Assembly (NCBI RefSeq): GCF_030272615.1
Contig: NC_081411.1
Coordinates: 180,442,977-180,506,976 of the forward strand
DNA length: 64,000 nucleotides
Direction of reading: 5' to 3'
Origin: Cryptomeria japonica
Taxonomy: Eukaryota > Streptophyta > Pinopsida > Cupressales > Cupressaceae
Shown here: positions 20,744 to 33,269 of the stretch, piece after piece
Position numbering within the stretch: position 1 is the first letter of the stretch
How the letters are laid out: each line of letters opens with the position of its first letter
Notes under the pieces: generated by a model
Database searches by the model: none
Seen by the model: only the letters and a program-made list of their open reading frames with translations
What the model was told of the DNA's origin: nothing
Position numbers and translations under genes: made by a program

Positions 20744-21877
20744 TGATGAATACTAAGAGGGGGGGGTGAATTAGTATGCCAAAAAACTTTGCACTTAAAA
20801 ACTTTACAAGACAAACAGTAAAATGGTCAAACAGTTTAGCAGGAAACTTGATTAGCACACATGCAAACCAAATAGCAAATAATGCATTCACCCACAAAAG
20901 AACAAACACCATAACACATGATATTTTGATGTGGAAACCCAAATGGGAAAACCACGGTGAGATGGAACTCACAAATAACTATCTGCAGAATAGGAACCAG
21001 ACCAATTAAGGTCTTACAATGTTCTTTACCAGAATAGATCCTGTTAGGAATCTCAATCTCTGTTAGGAGATAAGTCTGATTAAAGACTACCTTGCTAGAG
21101 GATTTTAGATCCACAGATGTGAACCACCTTGTTAGAGGATTTACAAAAGGCTTTCGGGCCTACCCGATTAAGGGCTACAAACTTGTCAAAGGTGTGAGTA
21201 ATCAACAAGTGTTTGATCTAGCTAATAGCACAAACTACTCGATTAGATCCTTGATAGCTCGTTCCTAATGCATTCCAACATTACTTCAGTCTTCTACACA
21301 TTCATATTCTCTCTAACTCCTCAACCACCTTAAACCCTAGCAACAACATAAACTTTCTCTATATCCACATCAACAACCTAAAACCCTAGACATGATGTCC
21401 TTATAAATTAATCTGATTTCATGTCAGTCCAATAGGATTACATTACAATTTCCTAAGTTCAATGAACCTGGACATACTTGGTAACACGACACAAAAAGCA
21501 TCGTTAAAGTGTCGACATCGTCAAACAATCGGTGGATGCTAACTCATCACAAAATGTTGGTTGGTAACTCATCACAGAGTATTACCGGTTCATGCAAAAT
21601 GCTGGTTGCCGGTTTGACGAAAATGAAGACTGGTAAAAATGTGTTATGCTGCTTTAATCCCTTGTACCGCTTGGGATCTACGAACCACTTGGGGTCAACA
21701 TGCTGCTTCAGACTGGGAAACACATTCTGCAAAACACCAATAGTCTAAAGACTATATTACAACATATCGATTGGAACAAATACCGGTTGTACTCTAACTC
21801 ATACATATAAAGGGGATCTCAATGCAAGTGTGTGTCCATCAATGACAATCACAACATAAACATAAAAAATGCTAACA
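20744..21877 (-). repeat. Element D 5' LTR (1134 bp)
   Basis: Plus-strand ends TGATGAATAC and ATGCTAACA; TSD CTTTC follows at 21878-21882. It carries GTGAG-ATGGAA-CTCAC (20957-20972) and the better preserved copy of the hairpin array. Confidence 0.9.
20975..21200 (-). repeat. Micro-hairpin array in element D right LTR
   Basis: Successive inverted repeats: AGACC-AATTAA-GGTCT near 20999, ATCTC-TGTTAG-GAGAT at 21056-21071, AGTCT-GATTAA-AGACT at 21073-21088, CCTTGCTAGAGG near 21091, CCTTGTTAGAGG near 21128, and CCC-GATTAA-GGG near 21164. In element sense the loops read YUAACA or UUAAUC. Stems of five bases are perfect in three units although their sequences differ. Confidence 0.7.
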
Positions 21878-21882
21878 CTTTC

Positions 21883-21983
21883 ATTTGAACTCTGGTGAGA
21901 AGACATGTTTGATTGCACAAGTTGATGAGAGTTGGCTATGGCATAAGAGGTTGTGTCATGTGAATTTTGATTGCATTGTAAAG
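21883..21983 (+). pseudogene. Element E pre-integrase segment between D and F
   Basis: Reads HLNSGEKTCLIAQVDESWLW then a HKRLCHVNFDCIVK block, which contains the two His of the HHCC pre-integrase zinc site. It joins 8173 on its left through D and 29185 on its right through F. TAAAG at 21979-21983 is the left copy of the target duplication made by F. Confidence 0.9.
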
Positions 21984-23275
21984 TGTTAGGATAACCGGTA
22001 AACAACTGAGAGGGGGGGGGGGGTGAATCAGTTGTTAACAAATTATAACTTTTAATCCACAATATAACCTTAAACCAATCAAGTACCGGTATAGCACAAA
22101 CAGATGCCGATAGAAATAGATACTGGTAAAAAATACACCTTAAAAATTAACCAGATAATCAATGCAAAGAAACCATACCATATAACACCATGATTTGTAT
22201 GTGGAAAAACCAGAAAGGGAAAAACCACAGTGGGAAGCCTACCCACAGTCAGATGATACTTCTACAAAAATTATGTGTTACAATGAGGGGCCTCCACTTG
22301 TAGGAAGGCACACTGCCTAGAGTGTACTGCTCATAACAAAAGGAGTCTCATTGACTACAGAGAGGCTACAACCTTCTCAAGGTAAATGGACAACAATCCA
22401 ATAGAATGAACTGTTGGAAATAACATCTACTATGCCTGATTACACTCCTGGTTAAGCTCAATGCCGGAGGACTAAATCCTCTTCTGAAACCAATCCAATC
22501 ACTAATGATCGATCAACTCCTATGCTTGAATGATATTATAGTATTCACACATTACATTCCTTGACCATGACCTTTCCAATAAGCATGATACTTTACAAAG
22601 AGTTTCTACCTCTTATTTATACAAACCCTAAGGCCTAAACCAATTAGGTTGGCTACCTAAATAGATTACAATTACATAATTCCTTATTACAATGATATGC
22701 CATGGCGGCTTAAGATCAAAATGATAATAACAAATCCATAAAATATCTTGAATCATCTAGGTAACGTGTAGAATACACACTAGCAAGATACCGGTTCATA
22801 ACCTATATAGGTACCAGACCTATTCTAGGTCCACCATGCCAAAGCAATGTATTCAAGCGATTGAAGCACGATCAACAAACATCTTCAATATTCTGAAATC
22901 CACAAAGAAGCTGCACCAAGACCAATTGTGCACCCTGCTATGATTCCTCAATGAAAGATCTGCTGGTAAAGCCATAAAATAGTGTTGGTAAAGGTTTACC
23001 AGAGTGTATGATAACATCCAATTATCCAGCCAATACGAACTGACCAAAACATGCTTATGGAGCATATAACACATGAAATCCAATATACTTCATTGATCCA
23101 AACATGCCAGAAGTGTCCACTAGATAATCTCTTCTATTGATAACACTAGATCTTATACAGGTAACATGTCTGCCAGTAACCATCTATATCAGTCAGTGTA
23201 ACTCTATCTATCAGTAATAGCTAGTGTTGACATCAATGACAAAACTCAATGCCACACATATCCATAGTGCCAACA
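21984..23275 (-). repeat. Element F 3' LTR (1292 bp)
   Basis: Plus-strand ends TGTTAGGATAACCGG and TAGTGCCAACA. A run of 12 G lies at 22012-22023 just inside the end, and GTGGGAAGCCTACCCAC (22230-22246) is a near-palindromic hairpin. Confidence 0.92.
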
Positions 23276-23641
23276 ATCTCCCCCTTTGGCATTGATGGCA
23301 ACAGTAGATGTGAAAAACATTTAATTACCAAGAAATGCCAAACAAGTCTCCCCCTATGGAAGAAAACCAACAATAAATAGCTCTCCCTTAGTGAATGATA
23401 TCTTTGTAAGGCTTTAAACAAGTCTCTCTCCCCAATGTATATAACTTTTATTTTATTTTCACATCAATATCTCTCCCCCTTTGACATCAATACCAAAAAC
23501 TTTACAAAAATATCAAAGCAATGATACAAACCTTTGAATCTCACAACTGACTACTCCCCCTGAGTAGTAGCACCACTCATTAGTGCTAGAAAGGATAATG
23601 TTCCTGATAATGCATACTAGACTAATGAAAAACTTTAGCAA
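23276..23641 (-). other. Element F 3' UTR and polypurine tract
   Basis: ATCTCCCCCTTT at 23276-23287 is AAAGGGGGAGAT in element sense. TTTGGCATTGATGGCAAC (23285-23302) pairs with GTTGACATCAATGACAAA (23226-23243) in the LTR. A second purine-rich block (CTACTCCCCCTGAGTAG, near 23550) resembles one in the E 3' UTR. No coding sequence is seen. Confidence 0.75.
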
Positions 23642-26600
23642 TCAAGTCTCTGTCGGAGGGGCAGAAACCCCTAACCTGTCTCTCAAGTATTCGAATGATT
23701 CCTTAGACAACGGTTTAGTGAATATGTCTGCAATCTATTCTTTAGTGTTCACATAAACCAATTTGACTTCCTTTGCTTCTACCTTGTCCTTCAAAAAGTT
23801 ATACTTTATTGAAATATGCTTAGTCTTATAGTGAAATACCAAATTCTTGGGTATGTCAATAGTTGCAGAGTTATCACAGTAGATAACTACCGGTTCACTA
23901 CAATTTACCCTGATATCCTTAAACATTTGCTTCATCCACAAAACTTGAGTGCAATTAGTTACTGCTGCAACATACTTAGCTTCTACAGTAGATAAATAAA
24001 TGCATGAGTATTTTTTTCTTATCCATGAAACCAGTTTCTTTCCAAGAAAGAAAGCTCCACCAGAAGTTCTCTTCCTGTCATTAGTATCACCAGCCCAATC
24101 TGAGTGAGTATATGTACATAAAGTGAAATCATCATCTCTGGAATACCATAAACCATATTCTGTTGTTCCTTGCAAATAACAGAATATCCTCTTTGCTACA
24201 CATTCATAATTTTCTTTAGGATTACTTTGATATCTTGAAGCAATACTTACTGCATTCATAATATCAGGTCTAGTCTGAGTTAGATATGACATACCACCAA
24301 TCATAGATTTATACCTTGTCGGATTTATTGGTGAGGAAGTATCCTTGATAGATAATTTCTCACTTGTATCCATAGGAGTACTTACCGGTTTGGAATTCTC
24401 CATACCAAAAATTTTCAACAATTCCCTCAGATACTTAGTTTGACAGATAAATATGCCTTTGTCAGTTTGAGTAATCTACAAACCTAAGAAAAAAATCATC
24501 TCACCAATCATTGACATTTCAAATTCATTTTTCATGTTGTTAGGAAATTCCATGCACAATTTATCTTCTCCTCCAAAAATGATATCATCAACAAAAACTT
24601 CAATAATAAGAAGATCATTATCAGTGATCTTATAATATAGATTACTATCAGCACTGCCTTTAGTAAAACCAAGCTTCAAAAGATATTTATCCAACCTTGT
24701 ATACCAAGCTCTAGGAGCCCGTTTCAAACCATATAAAGCTTTCTTCAGTCTCCAAACCATGTCTTTGTCATCTGTTAGTGTAAATCCATCAGGTTGCTCA
24801 ATGTAAACTTCTTGCTCAAGCTCACCATTCAAAAATGCACATTTGACATCCGTTTGATAAACCTTATAGTTTTTATAAGTTGCATAGGCAAGAAATAGTC
24901 TAACAACTTCAATTCTAGCTACAGGTGCAAATGTCTCACCATAATCTATTCCTTCCATTTGAGAATATCCTTTACAAACAAATCTAGCTTTGTTCCTTAT
25001 AAATTGACCATCCTCATTTAGTTTATTTCTAAAAACCCATTTATTTCCAATAACTTTCTTATTTTTAGGCTAAGAAACTAAAGACCAAGTTTCATTCTTC
25101 TCTATTTGATCTAATTCATCTTCCATAGCTTTTAACAAATGTTTATCCTTACAAGCTTCAATAACAGTTGTCGGTTCAACTTGAGAAATAAGAAATACCT
25201 CTTCATTTTCCAATTTTCTTCTTCTCATTACTCCCTTGTTCCTTTCTCCAATAATTTGATCTTCAGAATGATTTAATCTTACATACCTTGGAGTCTTTTG
25301 AACTTCAGGTTCACCACTTTGATCATTAGTCACAGTTGAATGTTCAGACTATGTTGGTGTAACTATTTCAGCTTCTTGTATCGGTTGAGGCATTGCTGGT
25401 TTAGTTATGATCATTTCCATTGTTGGTTTCCTTTCATATGATATAGAATTATTTCTATACTGTTCATCCACTTTCACATTAGCACTTTCCACAATTTTCT
25501 ACAATCTTTTGTTATAACATCTATATGCTTTTCTATGAATTGAATAACCAAGAAATATCCCTTCATCACATCTAGGATCAAACTTTTCAATTAAATCATC
25601 TCTTTTGATATAGCATTTACTTCTAAATTTTTTGAGATTCTTAACAATAGGTGTATATCCAAACCATAGTTCATAAGGGGTCTTATCGATTTCACCTTTG
25701 ATGTGAACTCTGTTGAATGTGTAGACTGCTATACTCACTACTTCTCTCCAGTAGATATGAGGCAATTTGGCTTCCATCATCATAGATCTAGCTGCATCTA
25801 AAATAGTTATGTTCTTTCTTTCAGGTACTCCATTTTTCTAAGGAGTCCTAGGTGCAGATAGTTGTTTCCCGATTCCATTTATCTCACAATAACTGTTAAA
25901 TTCATGAGAAGTGAACTCACTGACATGATCTGATCTTAGACATTTGATTCTCAATCTAGTTTCTATTTCAACCGTCACTTTAAAGATATTTAATTTATGA
26001 AAAGCTTCAGACTTCTCCCTCAAAAAAGTCACCCACATCATTCTAGATTAGTCATCAATAATCAACATGAAATACTTATCACCTTAAAAGATTCTAGTCC
26101 TTGCTAGACCACATAAGTATGTATGAATCAAATCAATTACATTATTAGATTTATCATGTATGCTTTTAAAATAACTTCTGACTTGCTTACCCAATTGACA
26201 TTCCTTACATACTGGATTATGAGGCTTCATAATCTTAGGTATATCTTTGTCTGCCTTAGTTGATCTGATCTTAACAATACAATCAAAATTGACATGACAC
26301 AACCTCTTATGCCAAAGCCAACTCTCATCAATATGATCAATAAAACATGTCCTATTACCAGTGTTCAAGTGAAATATGTTACTTCCTATTTGAATACCGG
26401 TTGCAATCTCCAAACTAGTTTTGTTAATGATTTTGCATTTTTTATCCTTAAATTGAAGTTGAAAACCCTTATCAACTAATTGACCAACACTCAAAAGATT
26501 ATCCCTTAAACCTTCTACATAATAGACATTATCAGTGTTATGCTTGCCATCCAAAGAAATAATACCTCTACCTTTGATCATACATGCCTTGTCATCTCCA

Positions 26601-26866
26601 AATCTGACTTGACCACCATTGTATTCTTGCAGGGACATAAATTTCCTTTTATCTTTAGTCATATGATGTGAGCATCCACTATCAATTACCCATTCATCCT
26701 TATCTTTGACTTTTGCTGCCGGGGCCTTCTCTTCATTTTTGATAGTCGGTTCTGGTTCATCTTCCTTCAAAGCATAGAACACCCATTCCTTTCCATTTCT
26801 AGATCCACTAGCTCAATCTTCTGCCAGTTCATCTCTAGAGTCATCAGTTACTCCTTCCTCATCTGC
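23642..26866 (-). pseudogene. Element F pol: protease, integrase, RT, RNase H
   Basis: All in one frame with in-frame stops. Protease has VIDSGCSHHMTKDKR, intact. Pre-integrase shows WLWHKRLCHVNFD and CKECQLGKQ. Integrase is damaged: the first catalytic Asp is Tyr (HTYLCGL instead of HIDLCGP), the second is kept in LRSDHVSEF, and the Glu lies in the PERK block. RT has [30 protein letters not shown] and the variant catalytic motif FVDDIIFGG. RNase H shows HSDWAGDTNDRKRTSG, STVEAKY and IYCDNSATI. Natural end is TGA complementary to 23642-23644. The replaced integrase Asp alone would abolish integration. Confidence 0.92.
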
Positions 26867-27846
26867 TATGTAGCAATGTTTTGCTTTTTGAATCTATATC
26901 TATTTGAATTAGGCTTAAATGTTTTCTTAACTTGTTCCTCAAACCTTGCATTCCTTTCAAGAAATCTAGATGCAAAATGACCAATCTTATTACATGCAAA
27001 ACATTTAAAAGGTTCTTTTCCTTCATACTTACTTCCAGTTGGACCTTTAGGTACTCTTCTAGCAAATAAGGCTTCAAGTTGTTCAAGCTCTTCATCTTCT
27101 TTCCTCATGTCTTCCAATTATTTTTCATATAGGGCTCTCCAATCAATTTTGTCGATAGATCTTGATGATGATGCATGAAAAACAGGTTCAGATTTTACAA
27201 CTCCAGAAGATCAAAATTCTTCAAGCTCAAAAGCAAATAATTTCTCAATCAGAATGTCTCTGTTGATTGAAGTGTTTGCCTTTGTTCTTAACTCATTAAT
27301 TGCTATTGCCTTCATCTTGTAAGCCGGTGGAAGGGCTCTCAAGAATTTGGAAACCATTTCATCTTCACATAGAAAACCTCCACAACATTGAATTCCCATA
27401 ACAGCCTCATTTACTCTTTCCATAAATACAACAATTCTTTCATTTTCTTCGATTTTCAAGTTTTCATACTTTACCTGGTAACTATCAAGTTTAGCAATTT
27501 TGACAGTAGGGTCAACTTCAATTTGTCAGTCAAATTTATCCCATATAAACTTAGCTGATGATTTGTCAGTCAATCCCATGATCTGTTGATTAGTAAGTGC
27601 ATAGAAGAAGGCTTCTCTAACTCTGCAATCATTTTCAATATTCTTGTCTAGGTCCGCAGAAGCAAGATTGTTGGATGCCAGATCATAAGGTGTGTATCCT
27701 TTTTCAGTGATCTACCAAATATCCTTTCCAAGACATCTAAGATGAGTCTCCATTGAAATTTTCCACATCCCATAATTTGTTCCATCAAGATTAGGGATTT
27801 CTCTTCTGAATATAGCTGTTGGTGGATTAGAAGTGTTAGCTGCCAT
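26866..27846 (-). pseudogene. Element F gag
   Basis: ATG complementary to 27844-27846 begins MAANTSNPPTAIFRREIPNL, then DGTNYGMWKISMETHLR, the Copia gag (DUF4219/UBN2) pattern. The middle block LRALPPAYKMKAIAINELR and the segment LEQLEALFARRVPKGPTG precede a CCHC knuckle CFACNKIGHFASRF whose last Cys is Phe. Stops occur at several positions. A one-base shift near 26880 moves the reading into the protease frame. Element G inserted into the equivalent of the EDEELEQ block in element E. Confidence 0.9.
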
Positions 27847-27897
27847 AGGATCTACCTCAACCTCAAGCGGTTAAGCTTCTGCAAAAGAGAACCAAAT

Positions 27898-27908
27898 CTC
27901 TGATACCA
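27898..27908 (-). promoter_or_regulatory. Element F primer-binding site
   Basis: CTCTGATACCA in plus sense, i.e. TGGTATCAGAG, two bases from the 5' LTR start at 27911; initiator Met-tRNA type. Confidence 0.9.
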
Positions 27909-27910
27909 AT

Positions 27911-29184
27911 TGTTAAGATAATTGGTGAAAAACTGACAAGGGGGGGGTGTGAATCAGTTGTTAACAAATTATAACTTTTAATCCACAATATAACCTTAAA
28001 CCAATCAAGTACCAGTAAAGCACAAACAAATGCCGGTAGAAACAAATACAGGTAAACAATACAACTTAACAATTGACCAAATAATCAATGCAAAGAAACC
28101 ATACAATATAACACCATTATTTATATGTGGAAAACCCAGAAAGGGAAAAAACATGGTGGGAAGCCTACCCACAGTCAGATGATACTTCTGTAGAAAATGT
28201 GTTACAATGAGGGGTTTGCACTTGTAGGAAGGCACACTGCCTAGAGCGTACTGCTCATAACAAAAGGAGTCTCACTGACTATAGAGAGGATACAACCTTC
28301 TCAAGATAAATGGACAACAATCTAATAGAATGAACTTCTAGAAATAACATCTACTATGCCTGATTACAGTCTCGGTTAAGCTCAATGCCAGAGGACTAAA
28401 TCCTCTTTTGAAACCAATCTGATCACCAATGATCGATTAAGTCCTCTACCTGAATGATACTACAATATTCGCACATTGCATTCCTTGACCATGACCTTTC
28501 CAATAACCATGATACTTTACAAAGAGTTTCTACCTCCTATTTATACAAACCCTAAGGCCTAAACCAATTAGGTTGGCTACCTGAAGATATTACAATTACA
28601 TAATTCCTTATTACAATGATATACTATGTCAGATTAAGATTAAAACAATAATAAAAATCCATAAAAAATTTCAAATCATCCAGGTAATGTGTAGAATATA
28701 TGCTAGCAAGATACTGATCCATAACCTAGATAGGTACCAGACCTATTCTGGGTCCACCACGCCAAAGAAATGTTTTCAAGCGATTGAAGCATGATCAACG
28801 AACATCTTCAATATCCTAAAATCCACGAAGAAGTTGCACCTACACCAATTGTGCATCCTGTCATGATTCCTCAATGAAAGCTTTATCTATAAAGCCATAA
28901 ACTAGTGCTAGTAAGGGTTTACTAGAGTGTATGATAACATCCAATTACCAAGCCAATACCAACTAACCAAAACATGATTATGGAGCATATAACACATGAA
29001 ATCCAATATACTTCACTGATCCAAACGTGCTGGAAGTGTCTAACAAATAATCTCTTCTGCAAGTAACAATAGATCTTATACCAATAACCATCTATATCAG
29101 CTAGTGTAACTCTGTCTACTGGTAACAACTAGTGTTGACATTAATGACAAAACATCAATGCCACACATATCCATAGTGCCAATA
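27911..29184 (-). repeat. Element F 5' LTR (1274 bp)
   Basis: Plus-strand start TGTTAAGATAATTGG. The end reads GTGCCAATA, where the other copy has GTGCCAACA, a C-to-T change in the terminal ACA. The palindrome GTGGGAAGCCTACCCAC is retained at 28156-28172. Confidence 0.92.
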
Positions 29185-31803
29185 TAAAGACTAGTTCAAC
29201 TAAGGCTGTTAGAGATATACCTAAGATTGTGAAGCCCTATAATCCAATATGTAAGGAATACCAAATGGGAAAGAAAGTCAAAACTTATTTTAAGAGTATA
29301 CAAGACAAATATAATGATGTTGTTGATCTTATTCATATTGATTTGTGTGGTCCTGCTACAATAAAGAGTTTTAAGGGTGATAGATATTTCATGCTAATCA
29401 TTGAAGATTATTCTAGAATGATGTGGGTTACTTTTCTAAGGGAGAAATTTGGAACTTTTGAAAAGTTTAAGATCTTTAAAGATAAAGTTGAAACAAAGAT
29501 AGGGTTGAATATTAAATTATTAAGGTCAGATTAGGGTGGTGAATTTAATAGTTATTGTGAGAAGTATGGGATAAGGAGACAATTGTCTGCACCTTGGACA
29601 CCTCAATAGAATTGTGTTGTGGAAAGAAAGAACACAACTATCTTGGATGCAGCCAAAACTATGATGATAGAAGCTAATATGCCTCATATCTATTGGAGAG
29701 AAGTTATGAGTACAATGATATACACATTTAATAGAGTTCATATCAAAGGAGACATCGGTAAGACACCTTATGAGTTATGGTTTGGTCATACACCTACAGT
29801 TAAGTATTTTAGAATCTTTGGTAGTAAATGTTATATCAAAAGAGATGATTCCATTCGAAAGTTTGATCCTAGATGTGATGAAGGGATATTTCTTGGTTAT
29901 TCTAATGAAAAAAAAGCATATAGATGTTAAAACAAAATATTGCAAAAAATTGTGGAGAGTGCAAATGTCAAGGTGGATGAGTTGTACAAAGGTCAAATCA
30001 GAACTTATGAGAGAGAACCAGAAGTTGAGATGATCATAACTAAACCGGTAGCACTTGTACCAAAACAAAATATTGAACTAGTTACCTTGTCAATATCAAA
30101 AAATTCAACAGTAACTGAAGATCAGAGTAGAGAAACAGAAACTCAGAAGACTCCTAGGTATGTAAGGTTAAAACATTCAGAAGATTAGATCATTGGAGAT
30201 AAGAACAAAGGAGTAATGAAAATAAGAAGGTTGGCAACTTATGAGGTATGTTTAATTTCTCAAGTTGAACTAGCATCACTTATTGAAGCTTGTAAAGATG
30301 AATGTTGGATGAGAGCTATGGAAGATGAATTAGATCAGATTGAAAAGAACAACACATGGACTTTAGTTCCTCAACCTAAAAATAAGAATGTTATTGGAAC
30401 TAAATGGGTTTTTAGGAATAAAATGAATGAGGATGGACAGGTTGTGAGGAATAAGGCTAGATTGGTATGTAAAGGATATTCTCAGAAGGAAGGAATTGAT
30501 TATGATGAGACTTTTGCTCTGGTAGCTAGGATTGAAAATGTGAGATTATTTCTTGCTTATGCTGCCCATAAGAAATACAAGGTTTATTAGATGGATGTTA
30601 AGTGTGCATTTTTGAATGGAGATATTAAAGAGGAAGTTTACATTAAGCAACCTGATGTATTTTCACTTTCAGATAACAAAACCATGGTTTGGAGGTTAAG
30701 GAAAGCTTTACAAGGATTGAAACAAGCCCCTAGAGCTTGGTATGCTAGATTGGAAAAATATCTTTTGAATCTTGGTTTCACTAAAGGCAATGCTAACAAT
30801 AAATTATATTATAATATTATTGATGATGACATATTGATTGTTGAAGTCTTTGTTGATGATATCATTTTTGGAGGTGAGGATAAGTTATGTATGGAATTTT
30901 CTGAAAAATATGAAGAATGAATTTGAGATGTCTATGATTGGGGAAATGAAATTTTTCTTAGGTTTGTAGATTACTCAGAATGATAAAGGTATTTTCATTT
31001 GTCAAACTAAGTATGCTAGAGAGTTGTTGAAGAAATTTGGTATGGAAAATTCCAAACTGGTTGGTACCCCTATGGTTACAATTGAGAAATTGACAAAGAA
31101 TGATGCATTGACTCTGATAAATCCTACAAGGTACAAATATATGATTGGTGGTTTGTTATGTCTGACTCAGACTAGACCAGATATAATGAATGCATTTTGT
31201 ATTGTATCAAGACATCAGAGTGATCCTAGAGATAATCATGAGAGTGTCATGAAAAGGATTTTTAGTTATTTGCAAGGAACAACTGAGTATGGTTTGTGGT
31301 ATCCTAAAAATGATGATTTTACACTATGTGCATATACAGATGCTAACTGGACTAGAGATGTTGATGATCGGAAGAACACATTCAATGGAGCTTTATTTCT
31401 TGGAAATAAACTTGTTTCTTGGATCAATAAGAAACAATCATGTACTTATTTATCTACTATTGAAGCTGAGTGTGTTGCTGCTACTACTTACTATACACAA
31501 GTTCTATGGATGAAGCAAATGTTGAAGGATATAAGGGTATATTGCAATAAAACGGTAGTTATTCACTGTGATAACTCTGCTGCTATTGAAATATCAAAGA
31601 ATATGGTATTTCATTCTAAGACTAAGAACAATTCTATCAAGTATAATTTTCAGAAGGATAAGGTGGAAGCAAATGAAGTCATAATAGTTTATGTGAACAC
31701 TAAAGAACAGATTGCAGATATTTTCACTAAACCTTTTCCTAAGGAATCATTTGATTACTTTAGAGATAGATTGGGAGTTTCTAACCCTCCGGTAGAGACT
31801 TGA
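29185..31803 (+). pseudogene. Element E integrase, RT and RNase H
   Basis: Continues the pre-integrase domain with CKEYQMGKKVKTYFKSI, where the second zinc Cys is Tyr. Integrase shows IHIDLCGPA, an LRSD followed directly by a stop at 29532-29534, and VVERKNTT. RT shows [42 protein letters not shown] and [10 protein letters not shown] frameshift near 30905 moves to the next frame, where LTQTRPDIMNA and the RNase H motifs TDANWTRDVDDRK, STIEAECVAA and HCDNSAAIEI follow. TGA at 31801-31803 is the natural end. Confidence 0.92.
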
Positions 31804-32169
31804 GTGATGTTGTCTGGCATCAATCCAACATGCATTATCATAACTATCATTTATTTCGGATTGATGTGTTGGTGCTACTACTCAGGGGGAGTAGTCAGCT
31901 ATGTGGTTTAGAGGTTTTATGACTTTTATTTGATGTTTATGTCAGATTTTTGGCATTGATGTCAAAGGGAGAGAGATATATATGTGAAAAACAAAGCTTA
32001 ACAGGGATATCATTCACATGGGGAGTTTGGTCTGTTGGTTCAAAATTTCATTGTCATATCATTTTGGGGAGATTCTTGGATGTCTTCCTTTGGGGAGGCT
32101 TGTTTGGCACTTCTTGGCACTTGGATTTTCTTCACATCTAGTGTTGCCATCAATGCTAAAGGGGGATAT
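31804..32169 (+). other. Element E 3' UTR and polypurine tract
   Basis: Ends in AAAGGGGGATAT (32158-32169). GTTGCCATCAATGCTAAA (32143-32160) pairs with TTTGTCATTGATGTCAAC (32211-32228) in the LTR. An earlier purine block CTCAGGGGGAGTAG lies near 31883. No coding region is seen. Confidence 0.75.
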
Positions 32170-33269
32170 TGTTATAAATTTTGAGGAATTGATTATGTGT
32201 TGCATTGATATTTGTCATTGATGTCAACACTAGCTGTTTTGTTGTCTACCAACTTCTGGTAGAGTGGTTGGATTATCATGTTGATCTGGATATTTGTCTT
32301 TGATTTTGGTCTGACTATTGGAATTGGTTTGGATTGGTTATTCATGTGTTCTTGATATGTATCACATTCAGTTGGTTTGGGATTTGGTGATCTGAATGCT
32401 ATCATATGTTCTAGTAAGCCTTTTGGTTACCAATATGGGTTTTATCAACATAGATTTGATAGAGATATTTTGATGAATCTGATAAGTGGTGTTGGTGTGG
32501 CTTCTAGAAGGTTATCAGGATGCTGATGGTTATCTAGTTTTTGTTCCAATTGATCATGGTGTTTCATTTGGCTTATGGCGACCTATTTTGGGTCCGATGG
32601 TTATTCTAATAGGTTATGGATCGGTTTGTGTAACATGTTATTTGATGCTCTCGATGCATCATCGGTTGGATTTATTGTTTGGTTTAAGTTGTTTCGGTCT
32701 TAGGCCGACTTGTTTTATCATTGGTTTGCAAGATTATGTAACAGATTTATTGTATTATCTTTTAGGTGGCTGACCTAATTGTTTAGGTCTCAGGTTGGTA
32801 TAAATATGATGTAATATCTCTTTGTAGATTGTGTGGTAGGTCAAGGTTAAGGGATTATTTATGTGTGAATAAATTTGTAATCATATGCAGAGGTTTTGGT
32901 CGATCATAGGTGATCAAATTGGATTTGTTTATGAGTTTTAAGACCTCAAATATTGAGCATAACCAGAACTATACTCAGGCATAGGAGATGCTATTCTTGG
33001 AGTTCATTCATATTTCTTGATTGTAGTCTGGATTTATTTTGTAGTTAGTGAGGCTCCTTTTGTGATGAGCAGTACGCTCTAGGCTGTTGGCCTTCTTGCA
33101 TGTGTAGGCCTCTTTGATTGTAATCACATACTTCCTGCAAAAGTATTATCTAATTGTGGGAAGGCTTCCCACCATGGTTTTTCCCTTTACCAGATTTTCC
33201 ACATACAAATCATAGTGTTATATGTTATGGTGTTGGTATTTGCATGAAGATTACATTAATGATATGTTA
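32170..33269 (+). repeat. Element E 3' LTR, cut by H
   Basis: Starts TGTTATAAATTTTGAGG after the polypurine tract. It holds the shared GGCCTTCTTGCATGTGTAGG block near 33090 and the palindrome GTGGGAAGGCTTCCCAC (33156-33172). The expected TTCACCCCC...ACA end is missing because H starts at 33270. Confidence 0.8.

Larger units (their letters stand above)
8174..21877 (-). mobile_element. Element D: non-autonomous LTR retrotransposon with ORF1 and ORF2
   Basis: Two LTRs (8174-9298 and 20744-21877) face each other, flanked by the 5-bp duplication CTTTC at 8169-8173 and 21878-21882. Reading leftward from the right LTR come a tRNA-Met-type primer-binding site, ORF1 (coiled coil and zinc knuckles), ORF2 (interrupted by element J), and a polypurine tract next to the left LTR. 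No protease, integrase or RT is present over the whole interior once J is excluded. It is therefore non-autonomous by gene content. The interior without J is about 5.4 kb, long for such elements. Confidence 0.85.
21984..29184 (-). mobile_element. Element F: full-length Copia retrotransposon
   Basis: Two LTRs (21984-23275 and 27911-29184) with TSD TAAAG at 21979-21983 and 29185-29189. The interior reads leftward gag, protease, integrase, RT and RNase H. F sits in opposite orientation inside its close relative E. Coding is broken by several stops and one frameshift between gag and protease. LTRs differ by scattered substitutions and short indels, so it is an old copy. Confidence 0.93.
7428..33269 (+). 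mobile_element. Element E: Copia retrotransposon split by G, D, F and H
   Basis: Three pieces read as one Copia gag-pol: 7428-8173, 21878-21983 and 29185-31803, followed by a 3' UTR and most of a 3' LTR to 33269. Removing D with one CTTTC copy, and F with one TAAAG copy, joins the pieces without loss of codons within the pre-integrase domain. Sequence is close to element F, so E and F belong to one family or two sister families. The 5' LTR and most of gag lie left of G and are not visible. It is the oldest visible host in this stack because D, F, G and H all interrupt it. Confidence 0.85.
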